Shown in pieces: positions 43,864 to 52,881 of a stretch of 52,881 bases of DNA. This DNA is from Chara braunii (lineage: Eukaryota; Streptophyta; Charophyceae; Charales; Characeae). Each line of letters opens with the position of its first letter. The stretch's first letter is position 1. The notes beneath the pieces are model-generated. The model searched no databases and was not told the origin of the DNA. It saw nothing but the letters and a program-made list of their open reading frames with translations. The stretch is taken from positions 146,620 to 199,500 of the forward strand of contig BFEA01000679.1 in assembly GCA_003427395.1 (NCBI GenBank), given 5' to 3'. A program made the translations under genes and the position numbers.

Positions 43864-45100
43864 CTGAATCCCTCTAAATTGAGTGGGTTCAGTGCTATGT
43901 TTTATTGATATTTGTTGGGCTAAATGTATGATCTTTCTGGGTTGGGCCTATCCTAAGTTGGACGGTCCAGCCACTTGTTTCGTTTTGGGGTTTCTGAACA
44001 AGAGGATGGGCACCTTAAGTTGGGAGGACTCAGAATCCTGATGTTTCTTTTGGGTTGCTGAAAAACAGGATTGGGGATATTCTAAGTTGCGTAGACCCAA
44101 TTCTATGAGTGTTTTTTCTGAGGGGGACAAAGGCATAAGACTAAGCGTAACCCTAAGTTGGGGCGGCTTAGTCATAAGCCATGAACTAATGGTCAACCAA
44201 AGTATAGACTTTGATACATATATTATATGAACTTATACTTTCTGATAGACCAGGCACCCTAAGTTGGGAAAGTCAGTCAGTAAGTCAGGTAGAAAAAAAA
44301 AAAGAAGAGAGATAAATGAAGAATATAAAGTGAAGGTAACCCGGACAGACTGAGCGTACCCTCAAGTTAGGGCGGTCCAGTCTTATGCTCGTGATAATAT
44401 AAAGGAGCAGAGAGTTAGTATAAATTTTCTTTTATTTTCCCTTTTAAACACAAGGCAGGATTGAATATCTCCCTAAGTTTGGTAGGTCTGATTATCTGCC
44501 TAACAAGAGAAAAAAATATAAAGTTTGTGCAAGTATATCAATGGTTGTTCTTTTATATTGTCGTTACAGAGACTAAGCGTACCCTTAAGTTAGGGCGGCT
44601 TAGCTATACGTTGTTTGTGATTGTTCAGGCAGATCAGGCGTACCCTTAAGTTAGGGCGGCCTGGTTATATTGTCTTATGTACCTAAAACTGTTTAAGCTA
44701 GCTAGGCGTACCCTTAAGTTAGGGCGGCCTAGTGATATGCCCTTGTCGTTGACGTGATGTAGGTTGGACGTACCCATAAGTTAAGACGGTCCTACCTTTT
44801 GTTGTTCGTACGTGTTTTAGGCAGGTCAGGCACACCCCTAAGTTGGGGTAGCCTAATCCTATGCCCTACGTAACCTTGTCTCGAGCTGACTAGGCATACC
44901 CTTAAGTTAGGGCAGTCTAGTTTTATGCTTCATGTCGTCAGTTAAGCAGAAGTCAGACGTACCATTAAGTTAGGATGGTCTGGTGATATGTTTTATGACT
45001 AAGGTCAATGCTGTGTGGGACATACCCTTACGTTAGGGCAGTCCAGTTGTTCGTGTCTTTACTTGTTTACTTAGGCAGGTTGGACATACCCTTAATTTAG
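43864..45100 (+). repeat. Hairpin array 2 (about 17 units, loop TAAGTT)
   Basis: The core GTACCCTTAAGTTAGGGCG repeats at intervals of 60-120 bp, and at a regular 60-68 bp from 44,573 to 45,080. Within each unit CCCT/AGGG close a TAAGTT loop, and outer arms pair: GACTAAGC/GCTTAGTC (44139-44173), CTAAGC/GCTTAG (44573-44603), ATCAGGC/GCCTGGT (44633-44665), CTAGGC/GCCTAG (44702-44732), AGGTTGGAC/GTCCTACCT (44761-44797, one mismatch), ACTAGGC/GTCTAGT (44889-44921), GTCAGAC/GTCTGGT (44952-44984), AGGATTGGG/CCCAATTCT (44067-44104), CTGAATCC/GGGTTCAG (43864-43892). A few units (near 44,252, 44,470 and 45,080) have decayed arms. Linkers are unrelated except for a frequent ATATGCC-like word. Confidence 0.85.
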
Positions 45101-45109
45101 GGCATTGTC

Positions 45110-45500
45110 AAATCGTATGCCATAAGCAAGGGGGACATACAAAAGGGAGGCGAACCGAGTGATCTAACGAACTACTTGGGTCAAACTGATGTGGGATTGT
45201 GAGAGGTGTTTGTTTATGCATGATTGTGGACTCTCACTCTGGGACGTCTATTCGATAGGTTAGCTACTTAGATGCTCGCCAAGTGCTGGAGCCATAGGTA
45301 GATGAGATGGATGATGGGAGGGAGAGCTTGGGATAAAGATTGGACCGACCTTACTTGAAAATAGAATTGATGATAGCTCACTATACCATCTTTTGGAAGA
45401 GATCGCGTAGACTATCTTCAATTCTAACTATCAAGTAAGTGTCACAAGTTAGTCCCAAATATAGCTTTGCTTTGTCGTTTTGTTTTCATCTTTGTATAAA
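45110..45500. other. Element copy 2 tail, no gene
   Basis: Contains words shared with copy 1 (GATAGGT, GCTCGCCA, GAGCCATAGG). No gene is seen. Confidence 0.4.
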
Positions 45501-45760
45501 TCTTGACAGCTTCCTGTTCCTACGGGAAGCGCTGCCAAAATTTCTACAAATCTGAAAGAGTTAGTTATTTTTAGGTTCATAAAAATTCTTGAAAAGACAC
45601 ATTTTCTACGAGAAGCGCTGCCGAAATTTTGTAGAATTTGGAGAGTTAGATTATTTTCAACTAGGAGAAATATGGCAATCCATCCTGTTTTGGGGATATG
45701 CTGCCGGAATTTCTTACATTTTTATATAAACATAAAAGGTTAGTTAGAAAGGTAGGATTA
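45500..45760 (+). repeat. Three tandem units of about 85-90 bp
   Basis: GGAAGCGCTGCCAAAATTTC, then GAGAAGCGCTGCCGAAATTT, then GATATGCTGCCGGAATTTC, each followed by TCTACAAAT..GAGTTAG-like sequence (45,524, 45,611 and 45,697). They lie at the downstream edge of element copy 2. Confidence 0.65.
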
Positions 45761-46630
45761 TTTCTTGATCACTCAAGTATGGCTTGGGTACTAGCTTGTG
45801 CTGCATTGCAGGTCACCTTTATTCATATTGATTCAAGGTTTGACTATCTTCAACTTGATCCTACAAAGATCACCGTCTGTTATCCTTAGATAACAGGTCG
45901 GTTTCCGACTCAACTCTAATCCACTTTTGTCACTCAACCTAAAGGCTTTAACCCTGTGGTTTGATTTGTTTTGTTGTGTTCTTACCCAGACTTTAATTGA
46001 ATGACCATTTAATATAGATGCTTAGTATTTTATTTTGAGAGTTGCACAAAGAGTGAGGCTTGTATGGCTAAAGCGAGGGGTGTGAGCGCAAAGAATGGTT
46101 GAAGTTTACCTCGTGTAATGTGTGCTCTGTTGATGTGGATCTTTGATGTGACTGCAGGTATGTTCTACGACTTGAGATCCAGACTTGGGTTTGCGTATGA
46201 TTGTATATATATATATATATATACATTTGAAGGAAGCCACATCGTGATTGTAAGAGTGATCGTCTCACTTCTCATAGGTTCTGTGTCATGTTGGTGTCCG
46301 CACGACTCATTGAGGCCGTACGTAGTGATTGATTAAGTTCGGCATCGATAAAAAAAAGAGGTTCCTTTTTAACTTTTGCTTTTTAGGATTAGGATGGTTG
46401 GACGTTGTAGTTTGTGGCAGCCGTCAAAGTGAAACCCCTTCATCTCTGGCCGCCACGACAGTTTGGAGTTGTCTACTCAACCCCTCTCCACAGGGTGCAG
46501 AAAAAGGTGTGGTCTTCAACCGTATTTGGCAGTTGTCTAGCGTCGAGGGATTAACCCCTCAAAGCGCTTGTCAGTCGACACTGGAGTGTCGAACATGGCC
46601 CTCGAGACTATCGAGGATCGCCCGATCATG
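45761..46630. other. No gene; (AT)n tract and small palindromes
   Basis: (TA)n at 46,203-46,222. Perfect small hairpins TCGACACT/AGTGTCGA (46,573-46,591) and CCTCGA/TCGAGG (about 46,600-46,620) lead into the large palindrome. Confidence 0.5.
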
Positions 46631-47948
46631 GGTACCACGTAGTACTCCATCAGTGCGAACGCTCGCATTTGCACGCATGGCTGGTCAATATGAGAAGGTC
46701 ATGCGCCCGCTCAACTTTTTATACTGAGTTCAGCGCGCGGTGCCTATCTGACTCTCGCTTCGGAAGGTTATGGGTCGGATACTGAAGGGACTAGGAGTAT
46801 TGTTGTGTTGTTGTGTTCTTGTGTTGTTGTGTATTTTTTGTTTTGTGTCCTTCCATGTATGTGAGTGTTGTGGTGTAACGCGTGGTATGTAGGATGCGTC
46901 CTAGTCGACCGACGTTGAGTCGCGTTTGGGACCTCAGCCCCCCAGTGCGTCGATTCGCGTGCGGGTTCGATTTTGGGCATTGACACCGGGTACCCCGTAT
47001 GCTACAGTGAACAAGAAAGTCCCTCGGCTGGACCACCTCTGCGATTGCATACGAAAAACCTTCGCATGTGGTTCAGTAACTCGGCGGGGATACGCCCACC
47101 TAGGGGATGGTGACAGCTCCCGTAGGTAGAGGTAAGCGGTGCCTCACGTGACCCTGTCCTGTCGTAGGGGTTCGCGAGAGGTACGGCTGGTGCACTCGGC
47201 CGGAGCGACAAACGCTCTCCACGACAAGTCCTGCCAAATCCTGCGTGACGAGGCCGGAGGGTCCCCGTGCGGGACCGAGGCGCTCGACAGCGGGACCCTC
47301 CCGGCCACATCACGCAGGAGTTGGTTCTTAATCCTCGTCGCGAATACACATGGAGCTTCCACAAGCCGCTCCGGCCGAGTGCGCCAGCCATACCTCTCGC
47401 GAGCTCCTACGACAGGATAGGGCCTATGCGAGGCACGACTTACCTCCACCTTGTGCGAGCTGTCATCTCCCTTCGGTGGGCGTATCCCTGCCGAGCTACC
47501 AGTCCACAGTACGAAAGCTGATCAGTTGCAATCGCAGAGGTGGACCAGCCGAGGGTGTTTCTCGTTCACAGTAGCATAGGGGGTACTCGGGGTAATACGC
47601 CTCTATCGAACCCGCACGAAAACCGGCATCTTGGAGGGTTGAGGTCCCAAGTGCGACTCGTCGCCGGTCGACTAGGACACATCCCACACGCCACGCGCAC
47701 ACCACTATAAAGAAGATAAAAATAAAAACAGATACACACTCACGTACATATACAGAACGACACCGAACAAACAACGCAACAACACTCCTAGTCCCTTAGT
47801 AGTCATCCCATAACTCTCCAGAGCGGGAATCGGATAGGCGACGCGCGCGAGACTTAGTATAAAACCGCGTGGACAAAGGGTTAACTCATATCGACTGGCA
47901 ATGCAAGCGTACGCAAGTGGTCGCAATGGTGGCGTACTATGTGGTACC
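46631..47948. repeat. Large inverted repeat (palindrome), arms about 640-655 bp, spacer about 25 bp
   Basis: The left arm 46,631-47,266 pairs with the right arm 47,292-47,948. It starts GGTACCACGTAGTAC and ends with the matching GTACTATGTGGTACC. Inner parts pair too: TCCTGCGTGA.GAGGCCGG / CCGGCCACATCACGCAGGA, GATACGCCCACC / GGTGGGCGTATC, TGTCCTAGTCGACCGRCG-type words, and ACTAGGAGT / ACTCCTAGT. Identity is high but not perfect, with a few indels. Frames in the arms (for example 47,002-47,391 minus) are mirror shadows of each other. Another self-hairpin, CCAGGGATAACGG/CCGTTGTCCCTGG, lies just outside the right arm (about 47,954-47,995). Confidence 0.85.
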
Positions 47949-49660
47949 AATGGCATCGTTGCCAGGGATAACGGTTGTCTGCCGTTGTCCCTGGTGGAAC
48001 GACATTCGGGTATGAGAATGAAAGAACTAGACAAAATGTGAAATTTTATTTGGACTGTATGGCTGATCGATTGATGGTATTGGATAGAGAGCGAGTGAGA
48101 GTTGATTGTGTGAGTTGATTTTGGCTAGTGCAGTTGGGATAACGCAAGAGGGATAAGCATTTTGACTATGCGCTAATGTACGCTGACTAGTAGAATGAAA
48201 GATGAAGTTGGTACCCCTTCTGACCATGATAGTTGATGGGTTTGGACGTTGCTTTGTATAGCTGGTATGGTCAGGGTAAGATAAGGTGACGTCGGACTCA
48301 GAATATCTATTGAGGGAGTTGGCCCTATAAGGTACCTATTATGGTTGAAAGGGTTATCTGAGTGGTCATGAGAGCAACTTGGTGCTTTTGCACTAGAACG
48401 AGGTTGAGGATGTGTAAAGGGACCTATCAAGTTAGAAGTCGTCGAGTGACTTCGAGGAGAGTTTGGCTTGGCTAATAATGTTGAAAGTCTTTATGAACAT
48501 GGATATGGGATCCTTGAGTCTGGGTTCTAAGCAGGTTGTTCAGATTATATAGTCGTGGAGGTGTGAAGTTTGTCCCGCGTGATGTGTTGTGAATTAGGCA
48601 TATAAGGCAGATGCGATGAACAACGAGTTATGACCTTAACCGAAAAAACTACGGGAAGTAGTAGGTCTGTATGACACATTGAAAGGGCTAACACTTAGAC
48701 TGTTTTGCTTACTTTTGATAGGGCACCAAGATCTAGGTGATGTTAGACCTTCATTTAAACCTTTCCAGGCTTGGATCATCCACTTGAATCTATGAAGTTG
48801 AAACTAAGGACTTGAGGCTATCTTTCTAAGAGCATTTCTTGAGTTATGTGATCGAACTCATTTATATATGCCGGATCTAATGTAAGTAAGTTTGTCTAGT
48901 GTCTGATTATGTGAGGTTGTGTGATTGATGTTATCTTATGATTATCTCGTCCGGGAATGTTTCTGCATGGGCCATTTATTTGAGGTATGTATTTGAATTT
49001 ATTGATCTGTAAGGATCTATATGAGTGTCTCAAGTCCGTTTATTGATTTATGACTGTCTGTTGAGGTGTGTGCATTTGGATTATTCGTCAAAGAGGGGTA
49101 GAAGCATTGCGCAGAATCCACGTCTGATGTGGATTCAGAGGTGAATAGAGTGACTACTTCCTTGGGATAAGTTCTTCTCCGGGAACAGTCAATGTGTAAG
49201 GTCGTCTACCCCAAGGAAGGTTGCAATCCGATGTTATTGTTCCCTTGAGAGATCACTTTGAAGAAGCTATAGTTTTGTCTTGTAGGTAGTGGTGAGACCC
49301 ACGCCAGAACCATGTTCCTGGTCCATAGTGGCGTGTTGTTGTTATATCTCCTGTGATAAAATAACTACACTACTACTGAATAGGAGGAAAATTATTTAGC
49401 CTTGTTGGACCATGGTCTGTAAGGGAGGAAGGTACTCCCTGTCAGAGGAACTATTTTTGTGTCAAGTGCATTCACCAGCACAGGACGGGACAATACATCC
49501 CGAAGCGTATGTGTTGAGGTTGCTTACCTTGTCGGCAAGGGTCTGCAAGAAGCGAGTGCTGGAATCGGAGGGAGAAGCAGTGAGGCTTGATCCTTGAGCG
49601 AAGCTTAGGAATTTGAGATGCTATCCTTTCTAAAGAGGATTACACTGCCCTTCACCACAG
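47949..49660. other. Non-coding, T/G-rich; possible end of a long terminal repeat
   Basis: No open frame longer than about 85 codons and no repeat partner was noticed in the window. Its 3' edge lies at the primer-site-like motif. Confidence 0.3.
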
Positions 49661-49665
49661 TATAC

Positions 49666-49677
49666 TTATATCAGAGC
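49666..49677 (+). promoter_or_regulatory. Primer-binding-site-like motif
   Basis: TTATATCAGAGC resembles TGGTATCAGAGC, the initiator-tRNA primer site common in plant LTR retroelements (10 of 12 bases). It lies 1.9 kb before the gag-like frame, and CACCACA a few bases upstream could be the LTR end. Suggestive only. Confidence 0.25.
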
Positions 49678-51304
49678 TGGGGAGTAGAGTGGTATACTCT
49701 TACTGCTATTTGTATCTAAGGGTGTTTATTATGGCCAAACTTTATGTGGATTGTGTTATTATGATGTATTTGTATATATTTCTGGTTATTTGGCTAGTTG
49801 CGTACAATGTTAATGCTTTTGATCCTGGTAAGTATTATTGACGTCAGATACTGAGATAATATATCATTATCTATGAGCTTATTGCTCTGAACTTTTGATA
49901 TCTGTGAACGTATTATTACTGTGATATATTATTTTCTTCTTTAAGTTGGATAGTCGTAAGTGCTGGAAAGGATGACTTTTAGTAAAAGATGACTTGAGGC
50001 TAAGGGTTTAGGAGTAGGGATTGTATAGCGCGAGTGTCAACATGGTAACGAAAGGCGTATGCTGGACGTTTTCTGTGGTGGGCAGAACCCAGACCAAAGC
50101 GAAGGCAACCCAGGATGTCCTATGCAAAGGAAGATCGTAACATGGCCTTGCCCAATAAAAAGGAAGATGGACTCGAGGTATCCTTGCCGAGGAGAGTCAA
50201 GGAAGGAGAGTATATATTTTCCTGATGGGGCACATTTATGGACGTGGGTATCTTCGCCTGGATCGAGTCTGGTTTTGATGATGATCAAGGTGGTGCGATC
50301 GTGAGGGTGACTCTATACGCCTCCTCGTCATTCTGGGTCAAACATGGGGTCGAGTTGGCACTTGGGCACGGAAGCATGGTTGCGAGGCCATTGATAGCTG
50401 AGGAAGCTGTGACAAAATGGGCAAGAGGAAGGATCCATGAGAGGGAAGAGCGAGTGGTGCCTATATCGAAGTTAAGCATGTCGATGAATTTCAGTTTCCT
50501 TAAGCCCCGTTACGAGTCATCCTGCCTGAATTTCTCGTAGAGAAGTGTTTTGGGGGACAGGAGAGAGTAGAGGCCGCAGCAGCAGCCGCAGTGAGGGTGT
50601 GAGAATGGGGATATGCAAGGTATACGTGCGAGTTGTATATGGTCTGTACCTGGACCAAAGATTTCTACCCCATAGTCAAGAACTCCGAAGCCTGGTCAAT
50701 ATTGTTGACGCTTATGCGGCTCACACGATCCAGATGAAAGGGTTGTAGATTGGGAAGAGATTCGGGCCGTAGCAGGCAGATTGGGACTACCCTCACGCTC
50801 TGTCAACTGCATCTAGGTTGTATACTGCTCATAGTACCATTAAAATTAAAGCGAGGGTGATTAAAGTCTAGACCCTGTGGTGTGAACGGGAAAGTGGTCA
50901 GTGTGAATTGAGTATTAGCAGTTTCTACCAACCTTACTTGTTTTGAGCTTTCTTGCGCCACAGTCTGATGATCGATTGCTTGTCATGCGTGTCAGGTCAG
51001 TACCAACGCCATGGCTAAAGACAGTGGTTTTGCCAAAATCCTGCACTGGAGGAGCTCGTGCCTCAGCAAAGTACTGTTGTGTGAGTCGGTACACGACTCG
51101 ATGCCCCATGACCTTCGTGCATGGCTGTTTCAGGGAAGGAGTTTGTCTACATTCCTACGCGGCTATTATGACTTCAGTCTCGCAAAGATGTGAGACTAAA
51201 ATGCGATGTGGATCATGTTGTCGTTGTTTGTCTGCGAAGAGTTGAGTGAGGAAGTGTATGCTCTTATGTTAAAGTCGCGGACCTGAAGTGAACTGGAGGC
51301 TTCT
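49678..51304. other. Leader or decayed gag N-terminal region
   Basis: Overlapping short plus frames (50,238-50,540; 50,943-51,245; 51,011-51,193) have retro-gag-like composition, such as HDSMPHDLRAWLFQGR, but I cannot assign them. Confidence 0.25.
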
Positions 51305-51580
51305 TTGAGGTTAAGGTTCCCTGAAGGTGGAATAGAGAGTGCACCTCGTAGGAGTCCTGTACGGCCAGCTGGAGTTGCATTGGCACAAGGGGAGTTGAGT
51401 GGAATACAAAGACAAGTGGGAATACCGGAAGAAAGGCTGACACGACTAGAAGAGGTCGGGAAGGGCAAACGAAAGGTTTTAGAGCGTGCCTCGAGTGAGA
51501 CGGCTGGTCAGGATGAAGGAGGAGCAAAGGGTGGGGACAAAAGGTCACTTCTCCTCATAGGAACCGAAAAGGCGGACTAG
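51305..51580 (+). pseudogene. Gag-like fragment, charged linker
   Basis: 91-codon frame rich in Glu, Lys, Arg and Gly (PEERLTRLEEVGKGKRK...), just upstream of the zinc-knuckle frame and probably once continuous with it. No independent motif. Confidence 0.3.
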
Positions 51581-51601
51581 CATCCAAGGGAGGGATAAAA
51601 G

Positions 51602-52021
51602 TTGGTTGAGGTAAAGGAGGAGCAAGGATCTAGCTTAGTCTTCCCTACCACTGCACCTGATCCAAATCAGGGGCGTGTGGACATGGGGGCATCGCCAACT
51701 GTAAGTTGGGCCAGGCGCAGGAGTAAGAGAGGGCGAGAGCGATGGGCAAAGATAGTGTGTGATTGTTGTGGAAAGGTCGGTGATACCCCTCGGAAATGCA
51801 AAAGCAAGGAAGTGGTTGGGGTGAAAAAGGAGCCTGAACCTCCCAAATTGACGAAGGCCCAGCGGAAAGCAAGGAACCTAGCTCAGGGAGGCCAATGTAC
51901 TAGGAAGGGCGAGTGTTCGCGGCAAGTAGTGGCCACCTCACAAAAAATTGGGAGACGAGGCAACATAAGAGGGGCCTCCGTCGGCTGGGCTGGCATTATG
52001 CGGGCAGGGGACGCTGTGTGA
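51602..52021 (+). pseudogene. Retroelement gag-like protein with a zinc knuckle
   Basis: 139 codons. WARRRSKRGRERWAKI is followed by C53-x2-C56-x4-D61-x4-C66 (IVCDCCGKVGDTPRKCK). This is a CCHC zinc knuckle, the nucleic-acid-binding motif of LTR-retroelement Gag, with His replaced by Asp (GAT for CAT), so zinc binding is probably impaired. A basic stretch follows (KLTKAQRKARNLAQ). Reading then ends at TGA, and a further gag-like tail is found in another frame at 52,080-52,286. No protease, reverse transcriptase or integrase is seen before the window ends. Confidence 0.5.
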
Positions 52022-52079
52022 TCAAGTGAGTCTGTGGCCAATGTATAATCCACGTGTGCCATAGGCACAAGGCAGTTGT

Positions 52080-52286
52080 TTGGGCCCACAAATGAGCATA
52101 ATGCCGCATAGGCCTCCTGCAGCCCAGACTCGACCTCAGCCTATGGGATCGTTGCAGCCGCCGTCACAACAAGTGTCACGAGGCAGCATGGTCAGTGGAG
52201 GAAGTCAAAGGCAACAAGTTGGAAGAGGTCGTGGGGATGGAGGGCGCGGCAATTGGAGGACGCAATGGGCTCCAGCGAAACCATAA
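52080..52286 (+). pseudogene. Gag-like C-terminal tail, Gln/Gly/Arg-rich
   Basis: 68 codons, with RPPAAQTRPQP, QPPSQQVSRGS and GRGRGDGGRGNW phrases, typical of disordered nucleic-acid-binding Gag tails. It is in a different frame from the zinc-knuckle piece, so a frameshift separates them. The next 600 bases hold nothing recognised. Confidence 0.35.
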
Positions 52287-52881
52287 GAGGAATGCAAGGG
52301 AGAAAAATGTCTGATAAGCGACGGTTCTGATGATAGTTGGGTAGGTAAAGCAGCTCAGAATACGAGAACGGAGGATGAAATGGCTGAAAGATGAAAATTT
52401 TAATTCCGTATTGTAGTCAGCATTGAGCCTGACAATATACCAAGAAGGTTTCGTAATAATGGTCTGGTAAGACAACCCGAATTGCAAGCGGGAGGAACCC
52501 CAATAGAATAGCCGTATATATGTGGTATGTTAGGATTGTCTTAAATCGCGTTATGAGAACGTTGTCAGGTGGCCACAAGCAGTGCGCCGCCTGAGATCTG
52601 CAGTTTTGGGACTTAGGTTCAGGGACAAATCTGTGTTTTGATGGTAGTCTCGTATGACCAGGCAGCAAAAATAAGGGGAACTCAGGGCAGTCCTGATTTT
52701 GGGCGCACTTAGCCTTATGAGTAACCCTCAAAGATGGGGAGATGGGTGGCCGCACTCGGCATGTCTAGGGACTGACATTTCCGACCGTTCAGAGGGTTAG
52801 ACCCGGATTGGCCTGCCGCGGAGAGGCATCAAGGGAGTTGACCTCGCCGCAACGTTTTTGCAGCATACGACCGGGGCGAAA
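52287..52881. other. No gene recognised to the window end
   Basis: Minus-strand frames (52,176-52,487 and 52,417-52,755) have no motif. A pol region would be expected further on if the element is intact. Confidence 0.3.

Larger units (their letters stand above)
40440..45760 (+). mobile_element. Hairpin-rich repeat element, copy 2
   Basis: Direct-orientation counterpart of 290-4,006. Landmarks in order: GGCAC hairpin and AAGATGGCGGAGAGAG (40,465-40,520), CGCCC/GGGCG hairpins (40,546 and 40,738), CTG-rich stretch (42,890-43,180), conserved block (43,340-43,620), hairpin array (43,864-45,100), then TGCTCGCCAAGTGCTGGAGCCATAGG (split here as GCTCGCCA and GAGCCATAGG, 45,270-45,300) and CTTTGTATAAA (45,493-45,503). 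It contains an A-run of 27 (40,658-40,684), an SSU rRNA-like piece and a 191-codon frame that copy 1 does not clearly share. The true ends are unknown. It could be the long LTR/leader of the gag-bearing element at 49.7-52.3 kb. Confidence 0.65.

Noticed and set aside
43864-45100. CRISPR-like array (short repeats, regular spacing)
   Set aside because: Repeats are imperfect hairpins with arms that differ between units, spacers are not uniform, there are no cas genes, and the DNA is eukaryotic.
46926-47574. Several 70-130 codon frames on both strands
   Set aside because: They are mirror images of each other in the two arms of the palindrome and lack motifs.
50470-50490. 5S rRNA fragment (GAAGTTAAGCATG)
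   Set aside because: Only the short GAAGTTAAGC word matches. Flanks do not follow 5S.

Overview
The window is eukaryotic nuclear DNA from a large, repeat-rich genome. It has no operons and no dense gene packing. It has microsatellites, tandem and dispersed repeats, fragments of U6 snRNA and of both large ribosomal RNAs, a Helitron and remnants of a gag-bearing retroelement. I cannot fix the lineage. A plant or streptophyte alga (for example a charophyte) is a guess from the general character of the repeats, not a demonstration. No complete ordinary host gene was recognised with confidence.

Layout. 0.3-4.0 kb (minus strand) and 40.4-45.8 kb (plus strand) are two inverted copies of one large element with little or no coding capacity. 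In both copies the same landmarks come in the same order: stem-loops, a CAG/CTG-rich stretch, a conserved block of about 280 bp, then an array of short hairpins. Each hairpin has a TAAGTT loop, and its arms differ between units yet stay self-complementary. 5.06-6.17 kb is a 555-bp tandem duplication. 7.6-14.7 kb (minus) is a decayed autonomous Helitron: basic N-terminus, zinc-binding region, HUH Rep nuclease, PIF1-like helicase and, in the same frame, a C-terminal Ulp1/C48 cysteine protease. Just downstream of it (6.5-7.1 kb, minus) lies one member of an unrecognised protein family. Three more members lie at 21.7-22.2, 28.0-28.7 and 29.7-30.3 kb, all on the minus strand.

15.3-18.4 and 22.9-26.1 kb are mosaics of diverged dispersed repeats. 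26.6-27.75 kb is a 586-bp tandem duplication that keeps an open frame in both copies. 32.1-32.57 kb is a 30-bp minisatellite encoding a decapeptide repeat. 34-38.3 kb holds low-complexity DNA, two (AG)n tracts (one containing a 41-base N gap) and short duplications. 38.75-42.2 kb contains LSU rRNA-, tRNA-, U6- and SSU rRNA-like fragments, all on the plus strand. 46.6-47.95 kb is a 1.3-kb near-perfect palindrome. 49.7-52.3 kb has a tRNA-primer-site-like motif followed by gag-like coding with a zinc knuckle.

How the parts may work together. Rep nuclease, helicase and Ulp1 protease belong to one Helitron polyprotein that is now broken by nine in-frame stops, four frame changes and a Walker B Glu-to-Lys change. 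The four-member protein family could be a Helitron-associated ssDNA-binding (OB-fold-like) accessory, but that is only a hypothesis. The most unusual signal is the hairpin array, where compensatory arm changes within and between the two element copies suggest a structure kept at the RNA or single-stranded DNA level.
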